Positions 51,515 to 60,842 of a stretch of 64,000 nt of DNA are shown in pieces. The DNA is from DSUN01 sp035527715. GTDB lineage: Bacteria > Planctomycetota > PUPC01 > DSUN01. The notes under the pieces are model-generated. The model saw nothing but the letters and a program-made list of their open reading frames with translations, was not told the DNA's origin and did not search any database. The translations under genes were made by a program, and so were the position numbers. The number at the start of each line of letters is the position of its first letter. The stretch's first letter is position 1. The stretch covers positions 15,288-79,287 of the forward strand of contig DATKZY010000190.1 in the NCBI GenBank assembly GCA_035527715.1, in the 5' to 3' direction.

Positions 51515-52657
51515 TCACTCGGCGTCGTCGGGAATCTGGATCGGGTAGCCGCCCCACTGCTTGACGAAGCGGACGAGGTCGCATATGCCCTCTGGGGAGA
51601 CGCCGACGTAGGTTTCGCCGCCGATGGCGAGCTCGAAGCCGCCGCCGGGCGCGGCTAAGCGTATGGCATCAATCACTTTACGGCGAGTCTCGCTGGTCAT
51701 CCTGCCCGGCGCGTAGAAGTCCCAGCACCGCAGGCCGCCGTAGATGACGACCTTGCCCTTCATGTCGCGCACGGCGTTGGCGAGCTTGCTGTAGCCGCCG
51801 ATGTCCATCGAGGTCAGCTTCACCTCATCGGCGAGGAGCTTGAAGTGCTGGTCGTTCGGGCCGTCGGTGTGGAGGCCGAAGTGTTCGGCCTGGTGCCGTT
51901 CGCGCAGCTTGTGGTAGTAGGGCATCTCGAAGCGGCGGAACATGTCGGCCGAGATCTGCGAGATGTTGTCGTCGCACAGCCCCACGCTCCGGCGCGTCCG
52001 CGGCCGGCCGTAGAGCCGGTCGAAGTAGTCCGAGTAGGCGCAGAACGCGTCCCAGCACTTGTCGAGGAAGCGGCGGAGCAGGTCGGGCTCCGTGTACATC
52101 ATCTCGTAGACCTTGGTGGGGCTCATCAGCGCGCAGGCGCACGACAGCGGCGGGTGGATGCCGAGCGACGGCTTGTCGTTGAGCGCGAGCTTGACGCCCA
52201 TCTTGCGCGCCGTGGCGTTGAAGCGCCCGTGGCGGCGGAAGAAGTCCCTTAGCCGCGGGTTGCGTGCGGGGTCGAGGTGCTTGAGCTTCTCGATGTCGCG
52301 CGCGTCGTGGACCATGTGCTCGATGCGGGGCGAGGTGTCCTCGGGCCGCGCGACGTCGGCCCCGAAGACGATGGCCTCGGCGAGCGGCCCGATGTCGCAG
52401 CGCAGACCCGTGTCCGTCGAGCTGTCGGCCCGCAGCGCCTCGTACTCCCACTCGATGCCCCTCAGTTGCACCTCGGGCTGCATCTCGGGCGTCGCGTAGT
52501 ACTCGTGGATGCGGGTGCCGAAGAGCCAGCAGTAGTAGCTCGCCCCGATGCCGAAGCACACGGGCACGCGGTCCGGCTCGCGGAACTCGCCGGCGACGCG
52601 CCGCCGCTCCCAGCGCTCCTTGCGGTCCGCCTCGTAGCGTGCGACGTCTGTCAGCAT
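51515..52657 (-). CDS. Uroporphyrinogen-decarboxylase-like (URO-D family) protein
   Basis: 380 aa, ATG 52657 with GAGGGA upstream. Fits the URO-D-like family common in planctomycetes: RVPVCFGIGASYY at the N-terminus, MSPTKVYEMMYTEPDLLRRF, FGLHTDGPND and GGFELAIGGE. Such proteins are related to HemE and to corrinoid methyltransferases; without an adjacent corrinoid protein the role is unclear. Last gene of a three-gene minus-strand unit (12-base gap to the PDZ/HEAT gene). Confidence 0.8.
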   Translation of the reverse strand: MLTDVARYEADRKERWERRRVAGEFREPDRVPVCFGIGASYYCWLFGTRIHEYYATPEMQPEVQLRGIEWEYEALRADSSTDTGLRCDIGPLAEAIVFGADVARPEDTSPRIEHMVHDARDIEKLKHLDPARNPRLRDFFRRHGRFNATARKMGVKLALNDKPSLGIHPPLSCACALMSPTKVYEMMYTEPDLLRRFLDKCWDAFCAYSDYFDRLYGRPRTRRSVGLCDDNISQISADMFRRFEMPYYHKLRERHQAEHFGLHTDGPNDQHFKLLADEVKLTSMDIGGYSKLANAVRDMKGKVVIYGGLRCWDFYAPGRMTSETRRKVIDAIRLAAPGGGFELAIGGETYVGVSPEGICDLVRFVKQWGGYPIQIPDDAE

Positions 52658-52669
52658 CTGCGCGGTCCC

Positions 52670-55063
52670 TCATGGGCGCGTGGGTGTGGTGGCGAACTCC
52701 TTGAGGCCCAGCAGCGATGGCGGCGTGCGGTCCGCCTCGATCTTTGCGATGGCCTTGTCAATCGCGGGGACCGTTTCGCTCTTGCGGTCGCGCTTGGCGA
52801 TGGCCTCGCGCACGTCCTTGAGTTGGGGGATGAGGGGTTTGGCGTTGCCGCCGTAGCGGGCGAGGTAGCTCAGGCAGGTCGGGATGCGGCGGCCCTGGCC
52901 CCACCGGTCGGGCTCCATCAGCTCCACGCACATCGCCATCCCCTCGCGGATGCGCAGCCGCGAGAGCAGGTCCAGCCCGGCCAGGCGGATCCCATCGGCG
53001 AACATCTCCCCGCTGGGCGAGGGCCTCTGAATGGCCTTGACGATGGCGGGCAGCAGCGCTACGACGTCGCGGTCGCCGAGCTTGCCGTAGACGGTCCTGA
53101 GCAGGCCGCGGGTCGCTCCATCCTCGTTCTCGAGTGCGGCTCTCACGGCGGGATAGAGCAGCTCGCGGTCCACGCCCTCCAGGGAATCCGCCAGGATGCT
53201 CTTCGGCTCGTGCCTACCGGGCATCGGGGAGAAGAGCGCGACGCACACGGCCCGCTGCACCCTTCGGCGAGGGTCGGCGGGATTCTCGCGCACGGTGAGG
53301 CGGAGCAACTCGGGGACGGCTGCCTTGCCGACCTCCGGCCCCATTCGGGCAAGGGCCTCCGCTGCCAGGCACAGAAGCCAGGGGTCGGATTCGTCGAGGA
53401 GCGCGCGCACCTGGGGCCCCGCCGCGTCGGCTCGCGGCCCGAGGAGGCCGATCGCCTCGATGGCTCCGTAGCGGGCATTCTGGTCCTTGCTGCCGAGCAA
53501 CTTGAGGAGACGAGGCACGAAGTCGCCCTCGCGCCGGCTCATCGCCTGGGCGGAGCGCTTGCGCACCGCGGGCGACCAGCTCGCGAGGCCGGCGAACAGC
53601 GCCTCCGTGTCGCGGCCGTCATAGCACGTCGTCTGGGCCCAGTAGGTGAAGTCGCGCCCCGCGGCAATCACCTCGGCCGCCTCCGCCCGCGAGAGGGCCG
53701 GGACCGCGCACGGCTTCTTGCCGGTGAGGTAGAGGCTCTTGAGGGGAAGGGCATAGCCGAGCAGGAAGGCGCCCGTGCAGTCCCAGCCGCGGTACTGGTG
53801 GCCGCCCCAGTTGCCCGGGGTGCCCTGGTACAGGACCGTGCCGTCCCAGCCCCTCGCCAGGTCGCAGTACCAGGCTTGCTCCTCGAGGTAGGCAGCCACG
53901 GCCAGCGGGCCGCAGCGCGACACGCCGGGCAATGCCCAGAGCACGTTGAAGAAGTTCCCCGTGTGGCCGCTCTCGCGCTCGGCGTGGGCCGCGGTGGCCA
54001 TCCTGGCGAAGAAGCTGGCCGCCTCGCGGTCGCCCAGCAGGTCGAAGAGCACGGCGGCGCTCGAGCACTTGCCGTTGTCGTCGTGCCAGGGCCAGGGGTC
54101 GTGGTCGCCGTAGGGGATGGCTCCCTTGTTGACGTACCAGCGGAGGAACCGGGCGGCCCTGTCAATCGCGCGGTCGAGGTCGGCCTCCTTGACCCCCGCC
54201 TCGCGGGAGAGCGTCATGGCGATGGTGAGGACGATCCCCGGCTGGTTCATCGCGCCGTAGCCGTTCAGAATCCCGTCGGTCCGCGCGAAGGCGTGGCCCC
54301 AGGTGCCCACGCCGCTCTGCCCGCGCGCGATGTCGAGCGCGAGGCGTCGGAGCCCCGGCATCACCGCCTCGTCGCGCGTCGCGAGCGCGTATTCCGCCAG
54401 GAACAGCGTCGCATAGGCGTAGCCCCACGTCACGTGGCCCCCGGGCTGATGGGCCGCGACCGTGCGGGCATATTTGGCCACCATCTGCTTGTACTCTGGC
54501 CGGCCCGATGCGACGAGCGCGAGGGCGTTCATGTCGTTGGGGATGGAGACCCGGTCCATGCCCTTCCTCGCGATGGCCTGGCAGGCAAGCTCGAAGACGC
54601 GCTTTGTCTTGGGGCAGTCGTAGGGCGCGGCATCGCTGTAGGTGCCCATCACGGGCAGCTTCACCTGGACGCTCTCCGTCCGGCCCTCGCGCCAGCGGAG
54701 GAGGCGGAGGACGCCCCCGCTTTTCTCCCTCTCGGCCTCGGTGACGGCGCGGGCGAACAGAATGCGTGCATCGTCGGCAAAGGGCTTGCCGTTGACGCCC
54801 AGGAGGACGTCGCCCTTCGCCAGCACGCCATCGGCGGGGGAGCCTTTGGCCACGTCGGTGACCCGGATCTGGCGGGCATCCGTGGTGTGGCCCTGCCAGC
54901 CCCAGAGCCATCCGCGCGCGCCGGTGGGGCCAAGCGTCCAGTCGTGCGTCTGGTCTGGCTGGCCGCCTCGCGTGAGGTCGGGCACTGGCGGCTTCTCCGC
55001 GGCGCAGGGGCGCGGGGCCGCCGCCATCCAGACCCCGATGGCCAGCGCGGCTATCCTGTGCAT
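52670..55063 (-). CDS. Secreted PDZ and HEAT-repeat protein (DUF6288-like)
   Basis: 797 aa, ATG 55063 with AAAGGAAG upstream; signal peptide ends PRPCAAE. Residues ~45-130 are a PDZ-type domain (VAKGSPADGVLAKGDVLLGVNG). The middle (~150-480) is an alpha-toroid-like region (WGYAYATLFLAEYALATRDE; GHTGNFFNVLWALPGVSRCG). Residues ~500-680 are HEAT-like repeats (YGAIEAIGLLGP; CLAAEALARMGP). Resembles the DUF6288 group of planctomycetal exported proteins; function unknown, possibly surface assembly. Confidence 0.72.
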   Translation of the reverse strand: MHRIAALAIGVWMAAAPRPCAAEKPPVPDLTRGGQPDQTHDWTLGPTGARGWLWGWQGHTTDARQIRVTDVAKGSPADGVLAKGDVLLGVNGKPFADDARILFARAVTEAEREKSGGVLRLLRWREGRTESVQVKLPVMGTYSDAAPYDCPKTKRVFELACQAIARKGMDRVSIPNDMNALALVASGRPEYKQMVAKYARTVAAHQPGGHVTWGYAYATLFLAEYALATRDEAVMPGLRRLALDIARGQSGVGTWGHAFARTDGILNGYGAMNQPGIVLTIAMTLSREAGVKEADLDRAIDRAARFLRWYVNKGAIPYGDHDPWPWHDDNGKCSSAAVLFDLLGDREAASFFARMATAAHAERESGHTGNFFNVLWALPGVSRCGPLAVAAYLEEQAWYCDLARGWDGTVLYQGTPGNWGGHQYRGWDCTGAFLLGYALPLKSLYLTGKKPCAVPALSRAEAAEVIAAGRDFTYWAQTTCYDGRDTEALFAGLASWSPAVRKRSAQAMSRREGDFVPRLLKLLGSKDQNARYGAIEAIGLLGPRADAAGPQVRALLDESDPWLLCLAAEALARMGPEVGKAAVPELLRLTVRENPADPRRRVQRAVCVALFSPMPGRHEPKSILADSLEGVDRELLYPAVRAALENEDGATRGLLRTVYGKLGDRDVVALLPAIVKAIQRPSPSGEMFADGIRLAGLDLLSRLRIREGMAMCVELMEPDRWGQGRRIPTCLSYLARYGGNAKPLIPQLKDVREAIAKRDRKSETVPAIDKAIAKIEADRTPPSLLGLKEFATTPTRP

Positions 55064-55093
55064 CGTTCTTCCTTTGCTGACTGGGAGACCGGG

Positions 55094-55561
55094 CTACTGC
55101 TTCTGTCGTTTGAGGATGACGAGGAAGCTCGGGCGCTTGGTCTCGAACTCGGTGGGACGCGGGTTGTTGGGCGTGGCGACGCACCACTTCAGCGTGTCGC
55201 CGTTCAGCTCGGCGATGCCCAGGTACGCGCGGGCGCGGCCGCGGGCGTTCGTCTCCGTGCCATCCATCTGCATCGGGGTGCCTGGGGTGATCTTGTAGGT
55301 GCCTTCGTTCATGGGCAGCTTCTGGCCGTCGAGCCGCTCGGCGTCCACGTGGTCGCCCTTGATGGTGAGCTTGAGGTGCACCGGCCCGCGGTCGGGCGTC
55401 TCGCCCTTCCCTTCCACCGCGAACCCCGTCCACACCCCGTCCAGCTTCAACCCGGCCTCGTCCTTCTTGTCGGCTTCCCCGGCCAAGCCGGTCCTGACGA
55501 ACAACGCGGCCATCAGAGCGATAGCCGGCCACAGCCACAGCGTCACGGCTCGTCGGAACAT
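55094..55561 (-). CDS. TIGR03067-type lipocalin-like protein
   Basis: 155 aa, ATG 55561 with an AGGAGG SD; signal peptide ends GLAGE. KLDGVWTGF, then LKLTIKGDHV, EGTYKITPGTPMQMDGT, YLGIAELNGDTLKWCVA and RPTEFETK match the planctomycete-specific TIGR03067 domain, a small exported beta-barrel-like protein of unknown role. First gene of the unit that includes the PDZ/HEAT and URO-D genes. Confidence 0.85.
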   Translation of the reverse strand: MFRRAVTLWLWPAIALMAALFVRTGLAGEADKKDEAGLKLDGVWTGFAVEGKGETPDRGPVHLKLTIKGDHVDAERLDGQKLPMNEGTYKITPGTPMQMDGTETNARGRARAYLGIAELNGDTLKWCVATPNNPRPTEFETKRPSFLVILKRQKQ

Positions 55562-55689
55562 CTGCGTGCCTCCTGCGCCAACCCGGATCGGGTGCACCTT
55601 GGGTGACTCCGCCGCGCCACGCTGTCAACCCGGGCGATGCGCAGGTGGCGGTGCAAGCCGGAGAATGAGACCTGACACCAATCCACAAC

Positions 55690-56118
55690 TCAGTCGTAGA
55701 GGATGCCTGCCCGGGCTCTGATTGTGGGCTTGTTGCACTTCGGGCAGCACTTGAGCTCCTCGATGGAGTCGATGGGCAGGAACGGCTGCTTACACTTCGG
55801 GCAGGGGTAGAGCGGCTTCACTTGCCCGGTCATCGGCAGCCAGATCGTGCCCACGGGCTTCACCTCGGGAACCGTCTTCTCCGCAGGCAGCCCGCGGGCA
55901 TCCGGCCGCGTCCAGCCGACGGCCACGAAGTCCTTGCAGTTCACGCACCAGCCGGTCTTGGCCGCGTAGAGCATCGTGCCGCCGAGGCCGAGGTCCACCT
56001 TGTAGCCGCAGCCCTGGTTCGTGCAGACGACGTTGTACATCGTGCCGCCCAGCACGAGGAACCCCGCGGTGAGTGCGACGGACCCCACGACGAGCGCCAT
56101 CCGCAGATTACATTCCAT
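55690..56118 (-). CDS. Membrane-anchored double zinc-ribbon protein
   Basis: 142 aa, ATG 56118 with AAGGAG upstream. One transmembrane segment (~7-29). Two cysteine clusters: C32/C37 with C58/C61, and C106/C109 with C124-C125/C128 (YPCPKCKQPF; CCPKCNK), each like a zinc ribbon. Function unknown; the zinc ribbons face one side of the membrane. Not recognised beyond that. Confidence 0.7.
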   Translation of the reverse strand: MECNLRMALVVGSVALTAGFLVLGGTMYNVVCTNQGCGYKVDLGLGGTMLYAAKTGWCVNCKDFVAVGWTRPDARGLPAEKTVPEVKPVGTIWLPMTGQVKPLYPCPKCKQPFLPIDSIEELKCCPKCNKPTIRARAGILYD

Positions 56119-56143
56119 CCGAGCGAACTCCTTTCTTCACGGC

Positions 56144-56497
56144 TCACAGCACCGGCAAGTACCGCACCTGGCCCTCCCACTCCCCGTCCAGGCTGCATTG
56201 CGCCAGGAGCAGTATCTCCTCGATAGCGCGGCGGATGGGGAGATCGAGGCTCACCTCAAACACGCCGGGCAGGGCCTTGCCTGCGCGGACACGGTCATAG
56301 GCGCAGTGGGTTAGCGTGGAGACATCGTGCGTGAGAAGCACCCGGCCATCACGCGCCGCCCATTCAAGAACGGTCGGATCATCGGCGGCCGACAGCCCCA
56401 CGTCCTGGACGCGGAGAATGTCCAGGTCCGGCCGGCGCCGGAGCAAGCCACGCACGATATTGTTGTCGAAGTTCTCGTCTGCGGCGAGCCGAAGCAT
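56144..56497 (-). CDS. DUF5615 PIN-like toxin
   Basis: 117 aa. RLAADENFDNNIVRGLLRRR with the acidic D-E-N, then VQDVGLSAADDPTVLEWAA and VLLTHDVSTL (catalytic-type D) are typical of DUF5615 PIN-like nucleases, ending in a conserved SLDLPIRRAIEEI helix. Toxin partner of the DUF433 protein, 6 bases downstream. Confidence 0.85.
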   Translation of the reverse strand: MLRLAADENFDNNIVRGLLRRRPDLDILRVQDVGLSAADDPTVLEWAARDGRVLLTHDVSTLTHCAYDRVRAGKALPGVFEVSLDLPIRRAIEEILLLAQCSLDGEWEGQVRYLPVL

Positions 56498-56503
56498 AGC
56501 CGG

Positions 56504-56836
56504 CTAACCTCGACTGGCGCGACGAGCCAGCAGGCGGTCACGCACGCCGCGAGGGTCGAAGCGCGCCTCGTTCTCCCTGCGCACGGCGTCGGCGTGCGCC
56601 TTCCGCTCGTTCAGGTAGGCTTCCACCTCCGACGTCCGGTGCAGATAATAGCCGATCACCTGATAGACATCGGCCAGTTCCAGAGACGGATACCGCTGAA
56701 CGATCTCCTCGGCGGTCGCCCCCTGCGAAAACGCGGCGACGACCGTATCCAGGGTCACCCGCGTGTTCCCCACGCGGATCACCCCGTCCGAATCGGCGTG
56801 AAGTGGAATTGCGTCCGCGGCCAATGTTGGCACCAT
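56504..56836 (-). CDS. DUF433 antitoxin
   Basis: 110 aa, start ATG 56836 (GGAGG upstream). ADGVIRVGNTRVTLDTVVAA, FSQGATAEEIVQRYPSLEL and DVYQVIGYYL are the DUF433 winged-helix antitoxin pattern, which pairs with DUF5615 toxins. Own promoter at 56859-56887. Note: residues near the start read HADSDGVIRVGNTRV. Confidence 0.88.
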   Translation of the reverse strand: MVPTLAADAIPLHADSDGVIRVGNTRVTLDTVVAAFSQGATAEEIVQRYPSLELADVYQVIGYYLHRTSEVEAYLNERKAHADAVRRENEARFDPRGVRDRLLARRASRG

Positions 56837-56858
56837 AGGCGTAACCTCCATTACCAGC

Positions 56859-56887
56859 ATATTAGGCCAACGCCGCCGGGAAGTCAA
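56859..56887 (-). promoter_or_regulatory. Promoter of the DUF433/DUF5615 pair
   Basis: TTGACT (56887-56882), 17-base spacer, TAATAT (56864-56859). Confidence 0.68.
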
Positions 56888-57100
56888 CCCCCTCCAGGCT
56901 CCCCCCGCCGCGCCAGCCCACGGTACCCGATTGACGACTGATGAAGACCCTGCCCGATCATTGGACGTTACGAAAGGGTCACGTGACAAGGGGGGGGTAC
57001 ACTATACTGAATTGCGAGACGGGAGTTGTTGGTTAAAGGGGCCGGTACCATCATCCCCGGTTCGCAGGGCGCACGCACACTTGTCAAGAAGGAGGCCATA

Positions 57101-57325
57101 ATGGGCAAGACGACAGCGAGGTGGGTGGGGATTGTGCTGGCAGTCCTAGGCTTCGGCGTAGCTGTGTGGTGCCTGATGATGCGCGGGTCGTTTACTGGGC
57201 TGCCCTTGGCTGTATCGGGCGCGATGGGGATCGTAGGCGTGCTCATAGCGACCAGGTGTGCCCCAAACAAGAGGCCGGTCATCACCGTCCGGAAACCCAC
57301 GAGGCCCAAGAACCCAAATCACTGA
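57101..57325 (+). CDS. Small two-helix membrane protein
   Basis: 74 aa, ATG 57101 with a strong AAGGAGG SD. Two transmembrane segments (WVGIVLAVLGFGVAVWCLMM and LPLAVSGAMGIVGVLIA) and a basic tail (KRPVITVRKPTRPKNPNH). Not recognised. Confidence 0.65.
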   Translation: MGKTTARWVGIVLAVLGFGVAVWCLMMRGSFTGLPLAVSGAMGIVGVLIATRCAPNKRPVITVRKPTRPKNPNH

Positions 57326-57378
57326 CCGGTTGGCGAAGGCAAGGCCTTCGTTCCTCAATGGCATTGCCCGCTCTCTGC

Positions 57379-58815
57379 TCATTCGGTCTCTGGCGGCACG
57401 GTGCCGTATTCCCAGCCTTTCTTGAAGGGAGGGGCTTTGGGGGGCTCGGGGAGGGGGCCGGGGGTGAGGGACTTGGCGAGGGCGACGCAGGCCTCGACGA
57501 TCTTCGGGCCGCCCTTGGGCTCCAGGTTGCTGTAGGCGGTCAGACGCGTCTCGTAGCCGCCGCCTGCCGGGCCGAGGGCCTCTTCGGTGGGGACGTAGCC
57601 GATGCAGCCATTCGCCAACTCGACGGGGCAAGTCAAGGGGAACGGGCTGCCCTTCTTGATGTCGAGCCCGAGCTGGCAGAAGAACTCTGCGGGATTCGCA
57701 AGGAAGACGGCGGGGCCGACCTGGATGGCCTGGACCTCGACCTCGGCGACCGGCTCCTTCTGGAGCAAGGCGTCGAGGAGCAGGGTCTCTTTGGCAAACG
57801 TCCAGGGGGTGTGGCCGACCTCTTTGGGATCCCTCGCTACGAGTTCAAGGGCGGCCTTCAGCTTGTCGGGCGAGGGCTTTCGGCGGGGGATGCGGAGCAC
57901 TTGGGTCTTCGCGGCGGTGGGGCCGATGTCACCGGGGATGGCGTTGGCCAGGACTTTGAGGGCCTCGGCGCCGACGGTCTGGCCGATCTTGCGGCCGGCC
58001 CGCTCGCCGAACTCGCCGACGTAGGGGCTGAGGTTGTCCACCTGCGTCACGTCGCCACAGGCGCCGTTGAGGAAGACGACGACGGCCTTCTCGCCCATCA
58101 CGCCGCGGACCGTGCGCTCGAGATAGTGAATCCAGTCGGCGGAGGTGCCGGCGACGCCGGCCGTGCCGTGGCAGGCGAAGTTGACGACGCAACCGAGGAA
58201 CTGGCCCTTCGCATCCCAGGCCCCGATGACGCCGACCTCGGGGTCGGTCGGCCCCGCGTAGCCCAGGATGTCGGGGTTGCCCTTGCCGGCGTGGGAGTAG
58301 GAGAGGCCGTTCTTCATCCGCTGGCGGCGGTTGAAGGCGACGCCCTCGGCGCGGCCCGAGCCGACGCAGGCCTTGGCCTCGACGCGCTTCTGGTCGGCCT
58401 CGACGACCGCCTCGACGAGGGCCTTGCGGACGATCTCCAGGTACTTGGCATCGGCGCACGACGAGCGCTCGTAGGCAAGCTTCTTCACGAGGTCGGAGGC
58501 GTGGTCGAACTCGCCGGGCTGCACCATGCAGGTCGGGCCGCCCGAGTGGGTGTGCGAGGCGCCGATCATCACGGCCTCGGGCTTGATGCCGCACTGCTTC
58601 TGAACCGCCTCGCGGACAGCGACGACGAGGGAGCGAGGCACGGCGAGGGCGTCGATGCCCACGAGGGCGACGCGGGTCGCCCCGTCGTCGAACACGGCGG
58701 CCCGCACCTTGCAGGGGTCGTGGGCGGGTCCCTTGTGAAACGACTTTCCGTAGCCGCCGGGGCGTTCCATGCCCTCGGAGGGCGTGATGTCGCGTTCCGC
58801 GAAGCCGGCTTTCAT
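57379..58815 (-). CDS. Neutral/alkaline ceramidase-like protein
   Basis: 478 aa from ATG 58815, preceded by CCAGGAG. FAERDITPSEGMERPGGYG, MIGASHTHSGGP, FACHGTAGV and FLNGACGDVTQ match the neutral/alkaline non-lysosomal ceramidase family (zinc-dependent amidase fold). In planctomycetes this family is widespread; lipid substrate unproven. An in-frame extension to ATG 58932 crosses a repeat and would add a signal-like peptide (VVLFLLSLCPLCLCG), so the true start is uncertain. Confidence 0.8.
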   Translation of the reverse strand: MKAGFAERDITPSEGMERPGGYGKSFHKGPAHDPCKVRAAVFDDGATRVALVGIDALAVPRSLVVAVREAVQKQCGIKPEAVMIGASHTHSGGPTCMVQPGEFDHASDLVKKLAYERSSCADAKYLEIVRKALVEAVVEADQKRVEAKACVGSGRAEGVAFNRRQRMKNGLSYSHAGKGNPDILGYAGPTDPEVGVIGAWDAKGQFLGCVVNFACHGTAGVAGTSADWIHYLERTVRGVMGEKAVVVFLNGACGDVTQVDNLSPYVGEFGERAGRKIGQTVGAEALKVLANAIPGDIGPTAAKTQVLRIPRRKPSPDKLKAALELVARDPKEVGHTPWTFAKETLLLDALLQKEPVAEVEVQAIQVGPAVFLANPAEFFCQLGLDIKKGSPFPLTCPVELANGCIGYVPTEEALGPAGGGYETRLTAYSNLEPKGGPKIVEACVALAKSLTPGPLPEPPKAPPFKKGWEYGTVPPETE

Positions 58816-58842
58816 CTTCGGGCTCCTGGGAGAAGAGGATTC

Positions 58843-58975
58843 GCCACAGAGGCACAGAGGGCACAGAGAAAGCAGGAAGAGAACCACGGATGGGCACGGA
58901 TGGGCACGGATGGGGGAACCGAATGCGTTCATGCTCAATCGCCCCTTTCTGCTCTTCTCTGTGTGCTCTGTGCCC
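58843..58975. repeat. Compound repeat: inverted CACAGAG units around ACGGATGGGC tandem
   Basis: CACAGAG-type units at 58843-58876 and, inverted, 58955-58975 flank three ACGGATGGG units (58884-58914). Together with the ceramidase frame this 320-base stretch has no other gene. The CGGATGGG unit also occurs in the 29955 repeat. Confidence 0.6.
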
Positions 58976-59062
58976 AATCCTCGGGTTCCGGTTGCCGAAT
59001 TGTAGCACGGCGGGTGCCCCTTGGCAATGGGGCGAGCCGCGTGGGAATGCCGGGTAGAAGGT

Positions 59063-59090
59063 TTGACTTTCCACCCGGACGTGGTACTAT
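59063..59090 (+). promoter_or_regulatory. Sigma70-type promoter for the PEP-CTERM gene
   Basis: TTGACT (59063-59068), 16-base spacer, TACTAT (59085-59090). Confidence 0.58.
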
Positions 59091-59134
59091 GGCCGCCAGG
59101 GATGTCTTGGGATTCGCAATCAGGAGGTACAGAC

Positions 59135-60766
59135 ATGAGGCACCGTCTCTGGCTGGCCGGCTTGGTCGTGGCTTGCGTGGGGATGGCGACGCCAGCCAAC
59201 GCCGTGTCGATCACATTCGACTTCCTGCACCCGAACGGGGTCGGGTCGAGCTTCGCCGACGCGGTGCCGCTGTGGACGTCGGGCGCGGCGATGGACGCCT
59301 TGGGCAACCCCATCGGGTTCACCCAGATCAACTCTGGCGACCCCGACTCGGATCGCCAACTGGCGGCATTCCTCCTCACCTCGCGGGGCCTGCTGGTGCG
59401 CGCCGGCCCTGGGATAGATAACGCCGTTGTCGGCATTCCTTCGGCCACGAGCGGGACCGGCACCACGCGCATCACGGCCCGGTTCACCGACATCCTCGAT
59501 GTGAACACCACATGGGAGCAGTTCGGCATCGGCTGGGGACCCACGAGCACGTCCGGCACAGGGGATATGGTCAAGGCGCTCCTCTACGCCGGCGGGCCGG
59601 GCTCGGCCGGCCTGCCAGGCACCCCGCGGCTCCAGGCGCGCTCGACCTGGGGCTCGAACATGTCGGACCTGAACCCCTGCCCCTTGCCGAATCTGGCCCA
59701 GACCATCACCATCCGCAAACAGTCCAACACGCAGTTTCGGGCCGAGTATGCATTGCCAAGCCCGGGGGCGGCGACAGGGAATGTCACCGACGACGTCTCC
59801 GGCGGGACGCTGAATACGTCCGGAGCCTATGGCTTCCTCTACACGAGCCACAGCGGGGCGAGCGACCCCATGACCGGCATGCTGACCTCCATCACGTTCG
59901 AGGGGCCAAACGTAGCGGCGCCCACTAGTGGCGCGCCGCGCGCGTTCAGCTACGCGTCGTACACGCTCGACTTCCAGCACCCGAGCGGCACGGGTTCGGC
60001 CTTCTCCGATGCGATCCCGCTAACCACCGTGGGCTCGGCCCTCGATTCGCTGGGCAGCCCGATCGGCTTCACGCATATCACCGCCGGGGACCCGGACGCC
60101 GACGGTCGCGTGAGCGGCGTCACCCTGACGGCCGGCGGACTCCAGTTTGGCGTGGACAGCAATGCAGGCACGCCGGCGCCGCCGACCATCTGCCTCGGCG
60201 TGCCCTTCCGAACCGATGGCTCGGGCAGCGTCTACCTCATCGCCCGATACAGCAACGTGACCGGGCTCGACGCCAACTATGAGCAGACCGGCGTGGGGTT
60301 CGGCGACTCCGACAGCACCGCCGTCGGTGACATGCTCTTCAGCATCCTCTTCTATGCCAACGGTGCGAGCTACCTGACCCGGTCCGGCAACACGTCGGCC
60401 GGCAGCACGACGGGGTACCAGAACGAGGCCCTTGCCATCACCTTGCTCGGCGAGACGTTCGCCGGCGGCACCGCGGCGGGGGAGTTCGACCGCCTCGTCA
60501 ACGGCACGATCGACGTGCTTCAGACAATCTCCGACACCGCGGGCAACCCGGTGGGAAAAGGGTTCCGCCTCGGCCAGGGCACCAACTCGTTCGGCTACTG
60601 GATCACCGACGTCACCTCAGGTGGGAACGGGCTGTCGGGTGTCCTCACGTCCATCACCTTCATCGGGCCGAACCTGGAGATGCTGGAGAACGCGGCGATA
60701 CCCGAGCCGGCCACCGCGGCTCTGCTGCTGCTGGGCCTGGCGGCGCTGCGGCGCCGGCGCCGCTGA
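59135..60766 (+). CDS. PEP-CTERM protein with a duplicated beta domain
   Basis: 543 aa, ATG 59135 with a CAGGAGG SD; signal peptide ends PANAV. Two tandem ~250-residue domains start with TFDFLHPNGVGSSFADAVPL and TLDFQHPSGTGSAFSDAIPL and both end in GVLTSITF/GMLTSITF, so an internal duplication. The C-terminus is IPEP, a hydrophobic stretch and an RRRRR tail, the sorting signal recognised by exosortase in EPS-producing bacteria. No exosortase gene is in the window. Confidence 0.82.
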   Translation: MRHRLWLAGLVVACVGMATPANAVSITFDFLHPNGVGSSFADAVPLWTSGAAMDALGNPIGFTQINSGDPDSDRQLAAFLLTSRGLLVRAGPGIDNAVVGIPSATSGTGTTRITARFTDILDVNTTWEQFGIGWGPTSTSGTGDMVKALLYAGGPGSAGLPGTPRLQARSTWGSNMSDLNPCPLPNLAQTITIRKQSNTQFRAEYALPSPGAATGNVTDDVSGGTLNTSGAYGFLYTSHSGASDPMTGMLTSITFEGPNVAAPTSGAPRAFSYASYTLDFQHPSGTGSAFSDAIPLTTVGSALDSLGSPIGFTHITAGDPDADGRVSGVTLTAGGLQFGVDSNAGTPAPPTICLGVPFRTDGSGSVYLIARYSNVTGLDANYEQTGVGFGDSDSTAVGDMLFSILFYANGASYLTRSGNTSAGSTTGYQNEALAITLLGETFAGGTAAGEFDRLVNGTIDVLQTISDTAGNPVGKGFRLGQGTNSFGYWITDVTSGGNGLSGVLTSITFIGPNLEMLENAAIPEPATAALLLLGLAALRRRRR

Positions 60767-60842
60767 ACGGCGGAGGCAGTCGAGCGTGCGGCTCTCGCTT
60801 CTCGGCTCGCCTGCGGGCCGCGGCCGCCTCTCCGTCCGCCCC

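Noticed and set aside
52657..52672. TGA at the end of the PDZ/HEAT gene in the same frame as URO-D
   Set aside because: URO-D has its own SD and ATG; no SECIS-like hairpin follows.
56498..56503. DUF433 stop as a recoded codon, because DUF5615 follows in the same frame
   Set aside because: The stop is TAG, not TGA, and both are complete family members with their own starts.
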